NCBI RefSeq assembly: GCF_000526215.1 | Contig: NZ_JAFQ01000004.1 | Span: 4,092,001-4,156,000, forward strand | Source: Nocardia sp. BMG51109 | GTDB taxonomy: Bacteria > Actinomycetota > Actinomycetes > Mycobacteriales > Mycobacteriaceae | Length of the DNA: 64,000 nt | Reading direction: 5' to 3' | Translations under genes and position numbers: made by a program | Shown: positions 1 to 13,709 of the stretch, piece by piece | Layout of the letters: each line of letters begins with the position of its first letter | How positions within the stretch are numbered: the stretch's first letter is position 1 | The notes under the pieces: model-generated | What the model saw: only the letters and a program-made list of their open reading frames with translations | The model's database searches: none | Told to the model about the DNA's origin: nothing

Positions 1-2955
1 AGTGCCGCAGGCGAATCCGCGGTACGCGTCGATATCGTCGATGCCACCGGGGCTCCGGTGCTGGCGGTCGATGCCCTCACCCTTCGCGCGACGCACGCCG
101 ATCAGCTCGGCCGCGCGGCGAACGGTGAGCAGGACTCCTTGTTCCAGCTCGACTGGGTCACGGTGACCGCACCGGCATCGCCGCCGGCGGAGATCGTGGT
201 ATTGGGCGAATGTGCGTGCGCGGGTGCGCGGTTCACCGATCCGGACAGTCTGGAGCGGAGCATCGCGGAGGGGGCGGCAACGCCGGACGCGGTCCTCGTG
301 TCGGTACCGGCGAACGACGACGGTTCCGCGGTGGTCCGCGCGCACACCGGCACCACGCATATGCTCGAGCTGACGCAGCGTCTGCTGGCGAGCGAACGGC
401 TCGCCGGCATCAGACTCGTCGTGGTGACACGCAACGCGGTCGCGGCCGGCGCACGGATGCCGGACATCACCCAGTCCGCGATCTGGGGACTGGTACACAG
501 TGCGCAATCCGAGCACCCGGACCGGTTGTTGCTCGTGGACCTCGACGACGGCGACGAACCGGACTGGAGTGCCCTTCTCGAACTGGACGAACCGCAGCTC
601 GCTGTCCGTGACGGCGCGTTACTCGCGCCCCGGCTCGCCAGAGCCGGCCTGGCGGAAACCGAGGCGCCGTGGCGGTTGTCGACCACGGGCAAGGGGTCGC
701 TGGAGAATCTGGCGATCGTGCCCGCCGACGGCGGACGGCCCCTGGGCGCCGACGAGGTTCGGATCGGTATCCGTGCGGCGGGACTGAACTTTCGTGACGT
801 TCTCATCGCACTCGGCATGTACCCCGGTGATGCGCCGCTCGGCAGCGAGGCCGCGGGTGTGGTGCTCGAAGTCGGTTCCGGTGTCGGCGATCTCGCCCCG
901 GGTGACCGCGTATTCGGCTTGATCCCCGACGCATTCGCCCCGATCGCGGTGGCCGACCGGCGCACGATCGTGCCGGTGCCGCGGTGCTTTTCCTTCACCG
1001 AGGCGGCGGCGGTTCCCGTGGTGTATCTGACCGCTTACTACGGTCTCGTCGATCTCGCCGGTCTGCGGGCGGGCGAGCGACTGCTGGTGCACGCCGCCGC
1101 CGGTGGCGTCGGCATGGCGGCGGTGCAACTGGCCCAGCACTTCGGCGCCGAGGTGTTCGCCACGGCGAGCACGCCCAAGCGGGATGCGGTGCGCGCCTTG
1201 GGGATTGCCGATGAGCGGATCTTCTCGTCGCGAGACCTGGACTTTCGTGATGCCGTGCTGCGGGCGACCGACGGCGCCGGTGTCGACGTGATACTCAACT
1301 CGCTGGCAGGCCGATTCGTCGATGCCACCCTGGAACTGCTGCCCCGGGGCGGCCGGTTCATCGAGATGGGCAAGACCGATATCCGCGATCCGGAGGTGGT
1401 CGCCCGCGACCATGCCGACGTGCGGTACCGGTCCTACGACCTGATCGAGGCGGGTCCGGAGCGGATCCAGCGGATGCTGACCGAGATAGTCGGGTTGTTC
1501 GAACAGGGCGTGCTCACGCCGTCGCCGATCCAGGCCTGGGACGTGCGACGCGGCCACGAGGCGTTCCGCTACCTGCGTGAGGGCCGCAACGTCGGCAAGG
1601 TGGTGCTGACCGTTCCCGCGCCACCGGATCCGGCCGGAACCGTCCTGATCACCGGCGGCACCGGAGGTTTGGGCGCACTGTTCGCCAAGCATCTGGTCGC
1701 CCGTCACGGTGCTCGGGAGTTGCTGCTGGTCAGTCGTCGCGGTGCGGCGGCCGAGGGGGTCGACGAGTTGGTCACCGAACTCGCGGAACTCGGCGCGAGG
1801 GTGCGGGTGGAAGCCTGCGACGTCTCCGATCGAGATCAGCTCGCCGCACTGCTGCGATCGGTGACGCGGCCGCTGACCGCGGTGATCCACACCGCGGGCG
1901 TGCTCGACGACAGCCTGGTCGAGTCGATGACCCCCGCCCAGCTCGAACGAGTGCTGCGCCCGAAACTCGATGCGGCACTGCACTTGCACGAGCTCACCGC
2001 GGAGCTGGACCTCTCGGCGTTCGTGCTGTTCTCCTCGGCCGCCGCGCTGCTCGGCAACCCGGGTCAGGCCAACTATGCCGCGGCCAACTCCGCCGTCGAC
2101 GCGCTCGCGGAACGCAGGCAGGCCGCGGGCCTGCCCGCCCTCTCGCTGGCCTGGGGCCTGTGGGCCGACGCCACCGGGATGACGGGCGAGCTCACCGAGG
2201 CGGATCTGGCGCGCATGGAGCGCACCGGTGTCGGTGCGCTGCCGGCCGAACTCGGACTCGAGCTGTTCGACCGATCGGTCGGCACCGAGGCGGCCCTGCT
2301 GGCCCCGGTCCGGCTGGATCCGGCCGCGCTGCGGTCGCAGGCACGGTCCGGGTTGTTACCCGCGCTGCTGCGCGGGTTGGTGCGTGACCGGCCTCGGCGC
2401 ACGCAGTCCGGTGGCGGGTCGCTGGCGCAGCGGCTGGCTGGAGTTGCGGCGGACGATCGCGAGCAGGTCGTGCTCGAGATCGTGCAGACGCAGGTCGCGG
2501 CCGTGCTCGGGCACGCATCCGGATCGGCGATCGATGCCGAGCGCGCGTTCAAGAACCTCGGGTTCGACTCACTGGCCGCGGTCGAACTGCGCAACCGTCT
2601 CACCCAGGCCACGGGTACCCGGTTGCCTGCGACCTTGATCTTCGACTACCCGACTCCGACGGCGGTGGCGCGGCTCTTGCTCGCCGAGCACGGCGGTGGT
2701 GTCGCGGAACCCGTTTCTTCGCCGCTCGACGACGCACTGCGGCACCTGGAGACCGCGCTGGGCGCGGTGGCGAGCGACGAACAGCAGTTGGTCGAGCTCG
2801 AGCCCCGGCTGCGCGTGCTGGGTAATCGGCTGCGCTCGCTGCTGAACGGGACCAACGGTTATGGCATCGACACCGACGACGATGCCGACGATCTCGACGT
2901 GGCGTCGGACAACGAGATGTACGCATTGATCGACAGGGAGCTCGGATCGGCATGA
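1..2955 (+). CDS. Type I modular PKS, 3' part: (DH)-ER-KR-ACP plus C-terminal docking tail
   Basis: The frame is open from base 1, so the gene starts left of the window; 984 codons are visible. Counting from base 1, the first ~40 residues look like the end of a DH domain. A complete ER follows (about 222-535) with the NADPH loop [15 protein letters not shown]. Its substrate-pocket stretch LGMYPG has Tyr274, the residue that correlates with a 2S methyl branch when the extender is methylmalonyl. KR (about 543-730) has the TGGTGGLG nucleotide loop, the B-type LDD motif and the catalytic Ser/Tyr692/Asn set. ACP (about 820-890) has GFDSL with phosphopantetheine Ser857. The last ~70 residues are acidic and end [12 protein letters not shown], a typical docking tail. 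The stop overlaps the next start by 4 bases (ATGA), so translation is probably coupled. KS and AT of this module are not visible, so its extender is unknown. Confidence 0.96.
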   Translation, partial: SAAGESAVRVDIVDATGAPVLAVDALTLRATHADQLGRAANGEQDSLFQLDWVTVTAPASPPAEIVVLGECACAGARFTDPDSLERSIAEGAATPDAVLVSVPANDDGSAVVRAHTGTTHMLELTQRLLASERLAGIRLVVVTRNAVAAGARMPDITQSAIWGLVHSAQSEHPDRLLLVDLDDGDEPDWSALLELDEPQLAVRDGALLAPRLARAGLAETEAPWRLSTTGKGSLENLAIVPADGGRPLGADEVRIGIRAAGLNFRDVLIALGMYPGDAPLGSEAAGVVLEVGSGVGDLAPGDRVFGLIPDAFAPIAVADRRTIVPVPRCFSFTEAAAVPVVYLTAYYGLVDLAGLRAGERLLVHAAAGGVGMAAVQLAQHFGAEVFATASTPKRDAVRALGIADERIFSSRDLDFRDAVLRATDGAGVDVILNSLAGRFVDATLELLPRGGRFIEMGKTDIRDPEVVARDHADVRYRSYDLIEAGPERIQRMLTEIVGLFEQGVLTPSPIQAWDVRRGHEAFRYLREGRNVGKVVLTVPAPPDPAGTVLITGGTGGLGALFAKHLVARHGARELLLVSRRGAAAEGVDELVTELAELGARVRVEACDVSDRDQLAALLRSVTRPLTAVIHTAGVLDDSLVESMTPAQLERVLRPKLDAALHLHELTAELDLSAFVLFSSAAALLGNPGQANYAAANSAVDALAERRQAAGLPALSLAWGLWADATGMTGELTEADLARMERTGVGALPAELGLELFDRSVGTEAALLAPVRLDPAALRSQARSGLLPALLRGLVRDRPRRTQSGGGSLAQRLAGVAADDREQVVLEIVQTQVAAVLGHASGSAIDAERAFKNLGFDSLAAVELRNRLTQATGTRLPATLIFDYPTPTAVARLLLAEHGGGVAEPVSSPLDDALRHLETALGAVASDEQQLVELEPRLRVLGNRLRSLLNGTNGYGIDTDDDADDLDVASDNEMYALIDRELGSA

Positions 2956-5900
2956 CCGAACACACGGACGAGCAGAAACTCCGCACTTACCTGCGGCGGG
3001 TGACCGCCGAGCTGCGCACGGCCAACCGCAGGGTGCGCGAACTGGAGGACAACGCCGCCGAGCCGTTGGCGATCGTCGGGATGAGCTGCCGGTACCCGGG
3101 CGGCGCCGATTCGCCGGAGCAACTGTGGGAGCTGGTAGCGGCGGGACGCGACGCGATGTCGCCGCTGCCGACCGATCGCGGCTGGGATCTCGAACGGCTC
3201 TACGATCCCGATCCCGAGCAACTGGGCACGCTGACCGCGCAACGCGGTGGATTCATCGACGGGGTAGGCGATTTCGACGCGGAGTTCTTCGGGATCAGCC
3301 CGCGTGAGGCGCTGGCCGTCGACCCCGCCCAGCGGTTGCTGCTGGAGACCGCGTGGGAAGCGCTGGAGGACGCGGGGATCGATCCGATCACGTTGCGCGG
3401 CAGCGATACCGGTGCCTTCATCGGGGCGGTGACCTCCGACTACGGCGGGGCGATGCCGCCGGAGTTGGAGGGATACCGCTTGACCGGCACCCAGGGCAGC
3501 GTGGTGTCGGGCCGGATCGCCTACAGCCTCGGACTGGAGGGGCCGGCCGTCACCGTGGACACCGCGTGCTCCTCGTCGCTGACGGCGCTGCACCTGGCAT
3601 CGCAGGCGCTGCGCTCGGGGGAGTGCTCGCTGGCACTGGTCGGCGGCGTCACCGTGCTCGCCGGGCCGTTTCTGTTCGTCGAGTTCAGTAGGCAGCGTGG
3701 TCTCGCGCCCGACGGCCGGTGCAAGGCGTACGCGGCGGCCGCGGATGGGACCGGGTTCTCCGATGGTGTGGGTCTTGTTGTGTTGGAGCGTCTTTCGGAT
3801 GCTCGGCGTAATGGTCATCAGGTGCTTGCGGTGGTGCGTGGGAGTGCGGTGAATCAGGATGGTGCGAGTAATGGTCTTACCGCGCCGAATGGTCCGTCGC
3901 AGGAGCGGGTGATCCGTGCCGCGCTGGCCAACGCGGGACTGAGTGCCGCCGAGGTCGACGCGGTGGAGGGGCATGGCACGGGCACCCAGCTCGGTGATCC
4001 GATCGAGGCGCGTGCGTTGCTGGCGACGTACGGGCGTGAGCGTACCGCCGGGCCGTTGCGGTTGGGGTCGATCAAGTCCAATATCGGCCACACCTCCGCG
4101 GCTGCGGGTATAGCCGGGGTGATCAAGATGGTGCAGGCGTTGCGGCACGAGGTGTTGCCCGCGACGCTGCACGCGAATGTGCCGTCGCCGCACGTGGATT
4201 GGGATTCCGGGCAGGTCGAGTTGTTGACCGAGCCGCAGGTGTGGCCGTCGAACGGGCGGCCGCGGCGGGCGGCGGTGTCGTCGTTCGGGATCAGTGGCAC
4301 GAATGCGCATGTGATCTTGGAGGAGGCTCCGGTGACGGGGTCTCTGGAGGGATCTGGGCCGACCGAAGCGGCTGCGTTGGTGAATGCTCCGGTCGAGGAG
4401 GTCGGCCTGCCGGTGTCGCGGTCGGTGGTGCCGGTGGAGGGGACTGTGCCGGTGCAGGCGGCTCCGGTGGTTGAGGGGTCTGTGCCGGTGGTGGTGTCGG
4501 GTCGGTCGGTGGCGGGGTTGCGGGGACAGGCGGCGCGGTTGCGGTCGTTTCTGGTTGGGCGGCCGGAGGTTTCGGTGCTGGATGTGGGGTGGTCGGCGGT
4601 ATCCACGCGGGCTCAGTTGGAGTATCGCGCCGTGGTGGTGGCGTCCGGTCGTGCGGAGTTGCTGGCGGGGCTGGCCGCGCTCGCGGAGGGTGAGCCGGTT
4701 TCGGGTGTGTCCGAGGGCGGCCCGGTGCCGGGGAAGACAGCGTTTCTGTTCACCGGTCAAGGAGCCCAGCGGGCCGGGATGGGTGTCGAACTGGCGCAGG
4801 CATTTCCGGTGTTTGCGTCCGCGTTGGATGAGGTGTGTGAGCACCTGGATCCGCGGGTGGGTCGTTCGGTGCGGGAATTGATGTCGGCGGAACCGGATTC
4901 GGTCGAAGCGGGTCTGCTGGACAAGACGGGATACACGCAGGTGGTGTTGTTCGCGGTCGAGGTGGCGTTGTTCCGGTTGCTGGAGTCGGTGGGTGTGCGG
5001 CCGGATTACATGATGGGTCATTCGGTGGGAGAGATCGCCGCCGCGCATGTGGCGGGTGTTTTGTCGTTGTCTGATGCGTGTGAGTTGGTGGTGGCGCGTG
5101 GCCGGTTGATGGGTGCGTTGCCGGTGGGGGGTGCGATGGTGGCGGTGGAGGCGACCGAGGGTGAGGTTGTGGAGTCGCTGGCGAGGTTTGCGGGCCGGTT
5201 GGATGTGGCGGCGGTGAACGGTCCCCGCGCGGTGGTGGTGTCGGGTGATGCGAACGCGATCGAGGAGTGGCTGCCCTTGTGGGAGGGCCGGAGGACGTCG
5301 CGGTTGCGGGTGAGTCATGCGTTTCATTCGTATTTGATGGAGCCGATGCTCGAGGAGTTCGAGCGGGTGGTGCGGGGTGTGGAGTTCGGTGTGGCGCGGG
5401 TTGCGGTGGTGTCGAACGTGTCTGGTGGGTTGGCGGGTGAGGAGATGGCTGATCCGGGGTATTGGGTGGGGCATGTGCGGCGGGCGGTGCGGTTCGGTGA
5501 CGGTGTGGACACGCTGTATGGGTTGGGTGTGCGCCGGTTTGTGGAGGTGGGTCCGGATGCGGTGTTGACGGCGATGGCGGGGCAGTCGCTGGAGGGTCGT
5601 GAGGATGTGTTGGTGGTGCCGGTGTTGCGGGCGCGGCAGTCCGAGCAGGAGGCGTTCGCGGGTGTTCTGGGTCGGTTGCATGTGGCTGGTGTGGGTGTGG
5701 ATTGGCCCGGGTTTTATGCGGGTTCGGGTGCGCAGCGGATCTCGTTGCCCACCTACGCATTCCAACGACAACGGTACTGGCTCGCGCCGAACAGTGGCTC
5801 CGGCGACGCCACGGCCGCGGGTATCGGCCGATTCGAGCATCCGCTGCTGGCCGCCGCGATCACCATCGGGGATCGTGACGAATGGGTGTTCACCGGCCGC

Positions 5901-8900
5901 CTGTCCACCGAAACGCAACCGTGGATCGCCGAACATCTGCTCCTGGGCACGATCGTTATGCCTGGCACGGGTCTGGTGGAGCTGGCATTGGCTGCGGGCC
6001 GGCAGGTCGGATGCCCGGTACTGGACGAATTGATCCTCGAGGCACCACTCCTGCTGGACGACAGTTCGGTACGGCAGGTACAGGTCACCGTCGGCGCGGC
6101 CGGCGAGGACGGCCGCCGCGAGGTAGCCGTCTACTCACGCCCGGGGGAAGGTGACGAGCACGACGTGACCTGTCATGCGCGTGGCATCCTCGGCGTCGAC
6201 CCGGACCCGGCCCTGGCCTGGCCGACGGAATGGCCACCCGCCGAGGCGGAACCGCTCGCCGTCGACGCGCTCTACGAGCGCCTCGGCGAGATCGGCTACG
6301 ACTACGGCCCCCTCTTCCAAGGGGTGCGGGCCGCGTGGCGTGACGGTGACCAGACCTATGCCGAGGTGGCCCTTCCCGACGACACCGGCGGTGGATTCGG
6401 TATCCACCCCGCGCTTTTCGATGCCGCGCTGCAGAGCGGCGTCATCCTCCTCACCGATCGCGGCGACGAACACCGAATGCCCTTCAGCTGGACCGGTGTA
6501 CAGCTCGACCGCCGGGGTGTGTCCCGGCTACGCGTGCGCGCCGTGGCGACCGGCGATTCCGCGCTCCGACTCGATGCTGTCGATGAGGCCGGGCAACCGG
6601 TGGTCTCGCTGCGGTCGATCGCGGTCCGGCCCGTCGAACAGGCAAAAATTGAAGGGGCGCAGCGTAATCTGCGCCCCCTGTATGTCGTCGGGTGGTCCGA
6701 GGTCGTTGCCGGGGGCGATCCGAAACGGATCGCGGTGCTCGGGGCGCAGATCGCTACCGGTGACCGCTACGCCGATCTCGATGCGCTCGAACGTGCGATG
6801 GCGGACGGGGCCGCGGCGCCCGAGGCCGTCGTCGCCGTCGTCGAGACGCCGGCGGCCGCCGGTACCGCCGACCGGACTCGGACGGTCACGGCCGGTGTCC
6901 TGGAGCTGCTACAGCGCTGGCTGGCCGGTTCGTGGCCCGCCGATACTCCGCTCGTGGTGGCAACTCGGCGAGCGGTCGCCCTCGACGGTGAGATCCCGGA
7001 TATCGCCCAGGCCGCGGTGTCGGGACTGGTGCGTAGTGCCCAGTCCGAACACCCGGGCAGGTTCCTGCTCGTCGACGTGGACGAGCAGGAACCCGGCTGG
7101 GCCGCGCTGATCGGTGCTGACGAGCCACAACTTGCGGTGCGGGCGGGACGGGTGCTGGCACCCCGCCTCGAGCGGGCCGACTCGACGGTGACCGCGCCGT
7201 TCCCGCTCGACCCCGACGGCACCGTGCTGATCACCGGTGGCGCCGGAGGTTTGGCTGCGGTGTTCGCCCGGCATCTCGTGCAGGCCCACGGGGCGCGGCG
7301 GCTCCTGCTGGTCAGCCGTCGCGGTACCGAAGCCGAGGGTGTCGACCAGTTGATCGCCGAGTTGACGACGCTGGGTGCCCGGATCCGTGTCGCCGCCTGC
7401 GATGTCGCCGATCGAGACCAGCTGGCGGCGCTGCTCGGCTCGCTGGACCGGCCGCTCACCGCGATCGTGCACGCGGCGGGGCTGCTCGACGACGGCCTCG
7501 TCGAATCGCTGACCCCCGCCCAGCTCGACCGGGTACTGCGCCCGAAACTCGATGCGGCGCTGCACCTACACGAGCTCACCGCCGACCTGGAGCTGTCGGC
7601 ATTCGTGCTGTTCTCCTCCGTCGCGGCGCTGCTCGGCGGCCCCGGGCAGGGCAACTACGCCGCTGCCAATGCCGCCCTGGATGCCCTTGCCGCACAACGC
7701 CATAGCGCCGGGCTGCCGGCAACCTCGCTGGCGTGGGGGCGGTGGGCCGAGACGGGCGGCATGACGGGCGCCCTCGACGAGGCCGATCTGGCACGGCTCG
7801 AACGCGCCGGCGTCGGTGCCCTGTCGACCGAGCTGGGGCTCGCGCTGTTCGACCAGGCACTGCGCTCGGGGTCGGCAGCGCTGGTGCCGGTGCACCTGGA
7901 GGCGGCCGCACTGCGTACCCAGGCGCGGAGCGGTCTGCTGCCGGCCCCGCTGCGTGGGCTCGTCCGGGTACCCGCCCGCCGCGCCGATGCGAGCGGGTCA
8001 CTGGCGCAGCGGCTTTCGGAGGTTCCGGAGGCCGATCGGGAACGTGTCGTCCTCGATCTGGTGCGGGCACAGGTTGCCGTCGTGCTCGGATATGCCGTCG
8101 CGAGTACCGTCGATACCGCTCGCGCGTTCAAGGATCTCGGCTTCGATTCCCTCGGTGCCGTCGAGCTGCGCAATCGGCTGGCCCAGTCCACCGGTGTGCG
8201 GCTGCCCGCCACGCTGGTCTTCGACCACCCGACGCCGGCGGCGGTCGCACGGCTGATCCTCGCCGAAGTCGGCGGCGCGGTGACCCGGTCGCCGAAGATC
8301 ACTCGGCACGGACGAACAGCGGCGGACGAGCCGTTGGCGATCGTCGGCATGAGCTGCCGCTACCCGGGTGGCGCGGACTCGCCCGAACAGCTGTGGGAAC
8401 TGGTCGCCGCGGGCCGCGACGCGGTGAGCGGACTTCCCGAGGACCGTGGCTGGGATGTGGAGCGGCTCTACGATCCGGATCCGGATCATGCGGGGACGGT
8501 GTACACGCGTGGTGGTGGTTTCCTGGAGCGGCCGGGTGATTTCGATGCCGAGTTCTTCGGGATCAGTCCGCGTGAGGCGCTGGCGATGGATCCGCAGCAG
8601 CGGCTGCTGCTCGAGGCGTCCTGGGAGGCGCTCGAGGATGCCGGCATCGACCCGAACTCGTTGCGCTCCACCGAGACCGGCGTCTTCACCGGCGTCGTGA
8701 CCACGGACTACGGTGGGCCGGGCTCGGCGGAGCTGGAAGGGTACCGGCTGACCGGCACCACGACGAGCGTCGCGTCGGGCCGGATCGCCTACACCTTCGG
8801 GCTGGAGGGGCCCACGTTGTCGGTGGACACGGCCTGCTCCTCGTCACTGGTCGCGCTGCATCTGGCGGCGGGGTCGCTGCGGTCGGGTGAGTGCTCGCTG

Positions 8901-11900
8901 GCCCTGGCCGGCGGCGTGACGTTGATGGCGGGGCCGTATCTGCTGACGGAGTTCAGCCGGCAGCGGGCGGTGTCGCCCGACGGCCGATGCAGGTCATACG
9001 CGGCCGGCGCGGACGGGACCGGATTCTCCGACGGTGTGGGTATGGTTGTGCTGGAGCGTCTTTCGGATGCGCGGCGCAACGGGCATGACGTGCTGGCGGT
9101 CGTGCGCGGGAGCGCGGTGAACCAGGACGGTGCGAGCAACGGTTTGACCGCGCCGAGCGGCCCGTCGCAGGAGCGGGTGATCCGCCAGGCCCTCGCCAAC
9201 GCGGGCCTGGGCGCCGCGGACGTCGATGCCGTCGAGGGACACGGGACGGGAACCAAGCTCGGCGATCCGATCGAGGCGCAGGCGCTGCTGGCCACCTACG
9301 GTCAGGAACGCGACAGCGGCCCGTTGCGGCTCGGCTCGATCAAGTCGAATATCGGGCACACCTCGGCGGCGGCCGGCGTGGCCGGTGTCATCAAGATGGT
9401 GCTCGCACTGCGGCACGGCATGCTGCCGCAGACCCTGCATGTGGATTCGCCGTCGCCGCACGTCGATTGGGATTCCGGAGCGGTGGCGCTGCTTACCGAG
9501 CCGCAGAAGTGGTCGCGGAACGAGCGGCCGCGTCGTGCGGGGATCTCGTCGTTCGGGGTCAGCGGCACCAACGCGCATCTGATCCTGGAGGAGGCGCCGG
9601 AACAGGAGCCGACCACGCGGGTCGCGGGTGAGGTCCCTTCGGTCGTACCGGTGTTGGTATCGGCGCGCGGCGAACAGGCGTTGCGGGCGCAGGCGGCGCG
9701 ACTGCGGTCGTATGTGCTTGCCCGGCCCGATATTTCGTTGCCGGATCTCGGTCTCTCCAGCGTGGCGACGCGGGCCCAGCTGGAGCATCGCGCGGCGGTG
9801 GTCGCGGCCGATCGGGACGACCTGCTGGCCGGATTGGCGGCCGTCGCGGCCGGAGAGCCCGCGGCGAACGCGGTCGAGGCCCGAACCCTCGGCAGCCGTG
9901 CGATTTTCGTGTTCCCCGGTCAGGGCGCGCAGTGGACCGGTATGGCGGTGGAGTTGCTCGATTCCGCCCCGGTCTTCGCCGACGAGATCGCGGCGTGCGA
10001 GGAGGCGTTGTCGGAGTTCGTGGAGTGGCGGCTGCGAGACGTGTTGCGCGGCGCCCCCGACGCTCCCTCGCTGGAGCGCGTGGACGTGGTGCAGCCCGCT
10101 CTGTTCGCGGTAATGGTCGCCCTGGCCCGGTTGTGGCGCTCCCTCGGTGTGGAACCGGTTGCGGTGGTCGGCCATTCGCAGGGTGAGATCGCGGCGGCCT
10201 GTGTCTCGGGCGCGCTGTCCCGGGCAGACGCCGCGCGGGTGGTGGCGCTGCGATCGCGCGCGATCGCCCGGCGGCTCGCGGGCTCGGGTGGGATGGCCTC
10301 CCTCGCGCTGCCGGTCGAGCGCGTCGAGGAATTGCTCGGAGCCTATGCCGGCCGGGTGTCGGTCGCCGCGGTGAACGGCCCCGCGGCCGTGGTGGTCTCG
10401 GGTGACCCGGACGCGATGGACGATCTGCTGCGCGGCTGCGAGCAGGCGGAGATCCGGGCTCGGCGGGTCGCGGTGGATTACGCCTCGCATTCGGCCCAGG
10501 TAGAGACCATCGAGCACGAACTGCTCGACGACCTGGGCCCGGTCGCACCGATGTCGAGTCGAATTCCGTTCTACTCGACCGTCGTCGGCGGATTCGTCGA
10601 CACCGCGACGCTGGATGCCGGGTACTGGTACCGCAACCTCCGTGGCCGAGTCGGATTCGAGCCGGCCGTGCGAGCGCTGCTCGACCAGGGCGCGACCTGC
10701 TTCGTGGAAATCTCCCCGCATCCGGTGCTGACCATGGCCGTCGAAGAGACGGCCGACGCCTGTGGCGCCGCCGAACGGACTGCCGTGCTCGCCTCGCTGC
10801 GCCGCGGCGAGGGCGGCCTCGCACGCTTCGCGCTCTCACTGGCCGAGGCGCACACCGTCGGCATACCCGTGGAGTGGCCGGCGTTGTACGCGGGCAGCGG
10901 CGCACGGAAGATCCCGCTGCCGACGTATGCGTTTCAGCGGCAACGGTTCTGGCTCTCCCCGGTCGCCGGGCCCGGCGATGCCACCGCGGCCGGACTCGGC
11001 CGGGTCGAACACCCGATCCTCGCGGCCGCGGTGCAGGTCGGCGATCGCGACGAGTGGCTGTTCACCGGACGGATATCGATCGCCGCGCAGCCGTGGACCC
11101 GCGATCACATGGTGTTCGGGCTCGTGCTCGTACCGGGTGTCGCGCTGGTCGAGCTGGCATCGGCGGCCGGTCGGGAGGCGGGCTGCCCGGTCGTGGACGA
11201 GTTGGTGATCGAAGCACCGCTGGTCCTCGAGGAGGACGCGGTCCGGCAGATCCAGGTCACGCTGGGCGCGGCCGACGCCGACGGACGTCGTGAGGTCGCG
11301 CTCTTCTCGCGTCCCGAGTCCGCCGGCGAGGAGCCGGGGGAGGCGACGTGTCACGGGCGCGGCCGGCTGGCCGCGACGACGGCACCGGCGGAGCCGTTCC
11401 CCGCGCAATGGCCACCGGCCGGGGCCGAAGAGATCACCGTCGACTCGGTCTACGCCAGGCTGGGTGCCTACGCGCACCTGACCGATCCGGATTTCGATTA
11501 CGGGCCCGCGTTCCGAGGCGTGCGCGCGGCCTGGTCGCTCGGCGATACCGTCTTCACCGAACTCGAGCTGCCGGAATCGGCCGGTGCCGCATCAGGGTTC
11601 GGCCTGCATCCGGCACTGTTCGATGCGGCGCTGCATGGTGGTCTCGGCAAGCTCTACCAGGGCGAATCTGGGCCGGGCGGACTGCCGTTCGCGTGGTCCG
11701 GGGTGCACTTGGAGCGCATCGGCCACACCCGGATCCGGGTACGAATCGGGCTGGCCGGCGACACCTCGCTGCGCCTCGACATCGCCACCGAGGACGGTCT
11801 GCCGGTCGCGAGCGTGCAGCGCCTCGATGTTCGTCCCGTGGATCAGGCACAGCTCGAGGCCGCGCGACGCAGCGGACAGCGTGCGCTGTTCCAGGTGGAC

Positions 11901-13709
11901 TGGGTCGCGGTCGCGCCGTCGCAGCGGCAGGCTCCGGTGGCGATCCTGGGCGAACTCACCGGTGTGGGACCGCATTTCGCGGATATCGAAGAGCTGGAGC
12001 GGTCGCTCGGTGACAGAAGGGCCGCCCCGGAAGCGGTCGTCGTCGGCATCGAGACGCCGGTCGGTGCCGATGACGGAGCCGCGGCCGCACGGGCGGTCGC
12101 CACGCGGGCGCTGGCACTGATGCAGCGCTGTATGTCCAGCGAATGGCTCACCGACACAAAGGTGTTCATCGTCACCGAGCGCGCGGCGGCGGTCGGCGCG
12201 GAAGCCCCCGACGTCGCGCAGGCCACGGTGTGGGGTCTGGTGCACAGTGCCCAGTCGGAACATCCGGGCCGCTTCCGGCTCGTCGACGTCGACGGTGCCG
12301 ACACCGCCCCGGACTGGGGCGCGCTGGTCGATCTGGACGAACCCCGGCTGGCGGTGCGGGAGGGGCGGGTGCTGGCTCCGCGGCTCGCCCGCGCGTCGGC
12401 GGAACCCGGTGCGGCCGCGCTGAATCCCGACGGGACGGTGTTGATCACCGGCGGAACGGGCGGTTTGGGCGCGTTGTTCGCCAAGCACCTCGTCGCGCGG
12501 TACGGCGTGCGGGATCTGGTGCTGGTGAGCCGTCGTGGTCCGGACGCGGCGGGTGCCGGCGAGCTGGTCGCCGAGCTGGCCGCGCTCGGCGCCCGAACCA
12601 GGGTCGCCGCCTGCGATGTCGCTGACCGCGATCAGCTCGCGCGGCTGCTGGAAACGCTCGAACACCCACTCACCGCGGTGATCCACGCGGCGGGTGTGCT
12701 CGACGACGGTCTGATCGAATCATTGACCCCCGATCGGCTGGCGGGGGTGCTGCGACCGAAACTCGATGCGGCGCTGCACCTGCACGAGCTCACCGCGGAG
12801 CTGGAGCTGTCGGCATTCGTGCTGTTCTCGTCGGTCGCGGCGCTGCTCGGCAGCCCCGGCCAGGGCAACTACGCGGCCGCCAACGCCGCGCTGGACGCCC
12901 TCGCGGCCCGGCGCCGCGCCACCGGGCTCCCCGCGACGTCGCTGGCCTGGGGACTGTGGGCCGACGCCACGGGGATGACCGGTGAGCTGGACACGCCGGA
13001 GCTCGCCCGGCTCGAACGGAGGGGAGCGAGCGCGCTGCCGACCGAGCTCGGACTCGAGCTGTTCGACCAAGCCCTCCGGCTCGACACGGCGATACAAGCC
13101 CCGGTGCGGCTGGACACGGCCGCATTGCGAGCTCAGGCACGGGCCGGCATGCTGCCCGCCTTGTTGCGCGGTCTGGTGCGAGTCTCGGTGCAGGACACCG
13201 AGTCCGGCGGCGGATCTCTGGCGCGGCACCTGGCCGGCGTCGCCGAGGCGGATCGGCCGAAGGTCGTGCTCGACCTCGTGCGGACGCAGGTGGCGGGTGT
13301 GCTCGGGCACGGCTCCGCCGCGGACATCGATCCGGATCGGGCCTTCCAGGCGATCGGATTCGACTCACTCGGCGCGGTCGAACTGCGCAACCGGCTCGGC
13401 CGCCTGTGTGGGGTGCGGTTGCCCGCGACACTCATTTTCGACCACCCGACACCGGAGGCCGTCGCCCGGCTACTTCTTGCCGAGATCGGCGGCGGCGCCG
13501 CGGAACCACCGATCGACCGGGAATTGACCAAGCTCGAGGACCTGCTGGCCGCGAGCACCGACGTCGAGAAGGAACGCGTGGCCGCCCGCCTGCGCGCGCT
13601 GCTCGCCACGACGACCGCGGGCGGCGAGCACACCAGCGCCCGGATCGAGGCGGCCGGCACGGCGGATGAGGTTTTCCAGCTGATCGATGCTGAGTTCGGC
13701 GAGGCATGA
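2952..13709 (+). CDS. Type I modular PKS, two modules (A: KS-AT-DH-KR-ACP; B: KS-AT-DH-KR-ACP)
   Basis: 3585 residues. An N-terminal coiled-coil docking head (about 1-35, core [13 protein letters not shown]) should bind the tail of the preceding PKS. Module A: KS with Cys206; AT with GHSVGE (Ser691) and HAFH, which predict malonyl-CoA; DH with His995 in HxxxGxxxxP and Asp in LFDAALQ; KR with LDD and Tyr1569; ACP Ser1733. Module B: KS from about 1793 with Cys1962; AT with GHSQGE (Ser2409) and YASH, which predict methylmalonyl-CoA; DH His2719; KR with LDD and Tyr3307; ACP Ser3472. No ER is present, because the KR structural half leads straight into the Rossmann half. Both modules should leave a trans double bond. 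The nucleotide loop of KR-A reads TGGAGGLAA, with Ala replacing the third Gly. The tail ends [11 protein letters not shown]. The start ATG sits in the upstream stop (ATGA), behind a gggag Shine-Dalgarno. Confidence 0.97.
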   Translation: MTEHTDEQKLRTYLRRVTAELRTANRRVRELEDNAAEPLAIVGMSCRYPGGADSPEQLWELVAAGRDAMSPLPTDRGWDLERLYDPDPEQLGTLTAQRGGFIDGVGDFDAEFFGISPREALAVDPAQRLLLETAWEALEDAGIDPITLRGSDTGAFIGAVTSDYGGAMPPELEGYRLTGTQGSVVSGRIAYSLGLEGPAVTVDTACSSSLTALHLASQALRSGECSLALVGGVTVLAGPFLFVEFSRQRGLAPDGRCKAYAAAADGTGFSDGVGLVVLERLSDARRNGHQVLAVVRGSAVNQDGASNGLTAPNGPSQERVIRAALANAGLSAAEVDAVEGHGTGTQLGDPIEARALLATYGRERTAGPLRLGSIKSNIGHTSAAAGIAGVIKMVQALRHEVLPATLHANVPSPHVDWDSGQVELLTEPQVWPSNGRPRRAAVSSFGISGTNAHVILEEAPVTGSLEGSGPTEAAALVNAPVEEVGLPVSRSVVPVEGTVPVQAAPVVEGSVPVVVSGRSVAGLRGQAARLRSFLVGRPEVSVLDVGWSAVSTRAQLEYRAVVVASGRAELLAGLAALAEGEPVSGVSEGGPVPGKTAFLFTGQGAQRAGMGVELAQAFPVFASALDEVCEHLDPRVGRSVRELMSAEPDSVEAGLLDKTGYTQVVLFAVEVALFRLLESVGVRPDYMMGHSVGEIAAAHVAGVLSLSDACELVVARGRLMGALPVGGAMVAVEATEGEVVESLARFAGRLDVAAVNGPRAVVVSGDANAIEEWLPLWEGRRTSRLRVSHAFHSYLMEPMLEEFERVVRGVEFGVARVAVVSNVSGGLAGEEMADPGYWVGHVRRAVRFGDGVDTLYGLGVRRFVEVGPDAVLTAMAGQSLEGREDVLVVPVLRARQSEQEAFAGVLGRLHVAGVGVDWPGFYAGSGAQRISLPTYAFQRQRYWLAPNSGSGDATAAGIGRFEHPLLAAAITIGDRDEWVFTGRLSTETQPWIAEHLLLGTIVMPGTGLVELALAAGRQVGCPVLDELILEAPLLLDDSSVRQVQVTVGAAGEDGRREVAVYSRPGEGDEHDVTCHARGILGVDPDPALAWPTEWPPAEAEPLAVDALYERLGEIGYDYGPLFQGVRAAWRDGDQTYAEVALPDDTGGGFGIHPALFDAALQSGVILLTDRGDEHRMPFSWTGVQLDRRGVSRLRVRAVATGDSALRLDAVDEAGQPVVSLRSIAVRPVEQAKIEGAQRNLRPLYVVGWSEVVAGGDPKRIAVLGAQIATGDRYADLDALERAMADGAAAPEAVVAVVETPAAAGTADRTRTVTAGVLELLQRWLAGSWPADTPLVVATRRAVALDGEIPDIAQAAVSGLVRSAQSEHPGRFLLVDVDEQEPGWAALIGADEPQLAVRAGRVLAPRLERADSTVTAPFPLDPDGTVLITGGAGGLAAVFARHLVQAHGARRLLLVSRRGTEAEGVDQLIAELTTLGARIRVAACDVADRDQLAALLGSLDRPLTAIVHAAGLLDDGLVESLTPAQLDRVLRPKLDAALHLHELTADLELSAFVLFSSVAALLGGPGQGNYAAANAALDALAAQRHSAGLPATSLAWGRWAETGGMTGALDEADLARLERAGVGALSTELGLALFDQALRSGSAALVPVHLEAAALRTQARSGLLPAPLRGLVRVPARRADASGSLAQRLSEVPEADRERVVLDLVRAQVAVVLGYAVASTVDTARAFKDLGFDSLGAVELRNRLAQSTGVRLPATLVFDHPTPAAVARLILAEVGGAVTRSPKITRHGRTAADEPLAIVGMSCRYPGGADSPEQLWELVAAGRDAVSGLPEDRGWDVERLYDPDPDHAGTVYTRGGGFLERPGDFDAEFFGISPREALAMDPQQRLLLEASWEALEDAGIDPNSLRSTETGVFTGVVTTDYGGPGSAELEGYRLTGTTTSVASGRIAYTFGLEGPTLSVDTACSSSLVALHLAAGSLRSGECSLALAGGVTLMAGPYLLTEFSRQRAVSPDGRCRSYAAGADGTGFSDGVGMVVLERLSDARRNGHDVLAVVRGSAVNQDGASNGLTAPSGPSQERVIRQALANAGLGAADVDAVEGHGTGTKLGDPIEAQALLATYGQERDSGPLRLGSIKSNIGHTSAAAGVAGVIKMVLALRHGMLPQTLHVDSPSPHVDWDSGAVALLTEPQKWSRNERPRRAGISSFGVSGTNAHLILEEAPEQEPTTRVAGEVPSVVPVLVSARGEQALRAQAARLRSYVLARPDISLPDLGLSSVATRAQLEHRAAVVAADRDDLLAGLAAVAAGEPAANAVEARTLGSRAIFVFPGQGAQWTGMAVELLDSAPVFADEIAACEEALSEFVEWRLRDVLRGAPDAPSLERVDVVQPALFAVMVALARLWRSLGVEPVAVVGHSQGEIAAACVSGALSRADAARVVALRSRAIARRLAGSGGMASLALPVERVEELLGAYAGRVSVAAVNGPAAVVVSGDPDAMDDLLRGCEQAEIRARRVAVDYASHSAQVETIEHELLDDLGPVAPMSSRIPFYSTVVGGFVDTATLDAGYWYRNLRGRVGFEPAVRALLDQGATCFVEISPHPVLTMAVEETADACGAAERTAVLASLRRGEGGLARFALSLAEAHTVGIPVEWPALYAGSGARKIPLPTYAFQRQRFWLSPVAGPGDATAAGLGRVEHPILAAAVQVGDRDEWLFTGRISIAAQPWTRDHMVFGLVLVPGVALVELASAAGREAGCPVVDELVIEAPLVLEEDAVRQIQVTLGAADADGRREVALFSRPESAGEEPGEATCHGRGRLAATTAPAEPFPAQWPPAGAEEITVDSVYARLGAYAHLTDPDFDYGPAFRGVRAAWSLGDTVFTELELPESAGAASGFGLHPALFDAALHGGLGKLYQGESGPGGLPFAWSGVHLERIGHTRIRVRIGLAGDTSLRLDIATEDGLPVASVQRLDVRPVDQAQLEAARRSGQRALFQVDWVAVAPSQRQAPVAILGELTGVGPHFADIEELERSLGDRRAAPEAVVVGIETPVGADDGAAAARAVATRALALMQRCMSSEWLTDTKVFIVTERAAAVGAEAPDVAQATVWGLVHSAQSEHPGRFRLVDVDGADTAPDWGALVDLDEPRLAVREGRVLAPRLARASAEPGAAALNPDGTVLITGGTGGLGALFAKHLVARYGVRDLVLVSRRGPDAAGAGELVAELAALGARTRVAACDVADRDQLARLLETLEHPLTAVIHAAGVLDDGLIESLTPDRLAGVLRPKLDAALHLHELTAELELSAFVLFSSVAALLGSPGQGNYAAANAALDALAARRRATGLPATSLAWGLWADATGMTGELDTPELARLERRGASALPTELGLELFDQALRLDTAIQAPVRLDTAALRAQARAGMLPALLRGLVRVSVQDTESGGGSLARHLAGVAEADRPKVVLDLVRTQVAGVLGHGSAADIDPDRAFQAIGFDSLGAVELRNRLGRLCGVRLPATLIFDHPTPEAVARLLLAEIGGGAAEPPIDRELTKLEDLLAASTDVEKERVAARLRALLATTTAGGEHTSARIEAAGTADEVFQLIDAEFGEA
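8445..8616 (+). repeat. 172-bp identical block, module B copy (partner 25620-25791)
   Basis: Early KS-B, from cgtggctggg through ctgctcgagg, is identical by eye to early KS-E. B and E differ outside the block, and their AT types differ. Confidence 0.9.

Noticed and set aside
2859..5936. Minus-strand open frame of about 1025 codons opposite module A
   Set aside because: It mirrors the PKS codon pattern, is Arg/His/Pro-rich without any domain, and lies wholly antisense to a certain PKS gene; such shadows are usual at this GC content.
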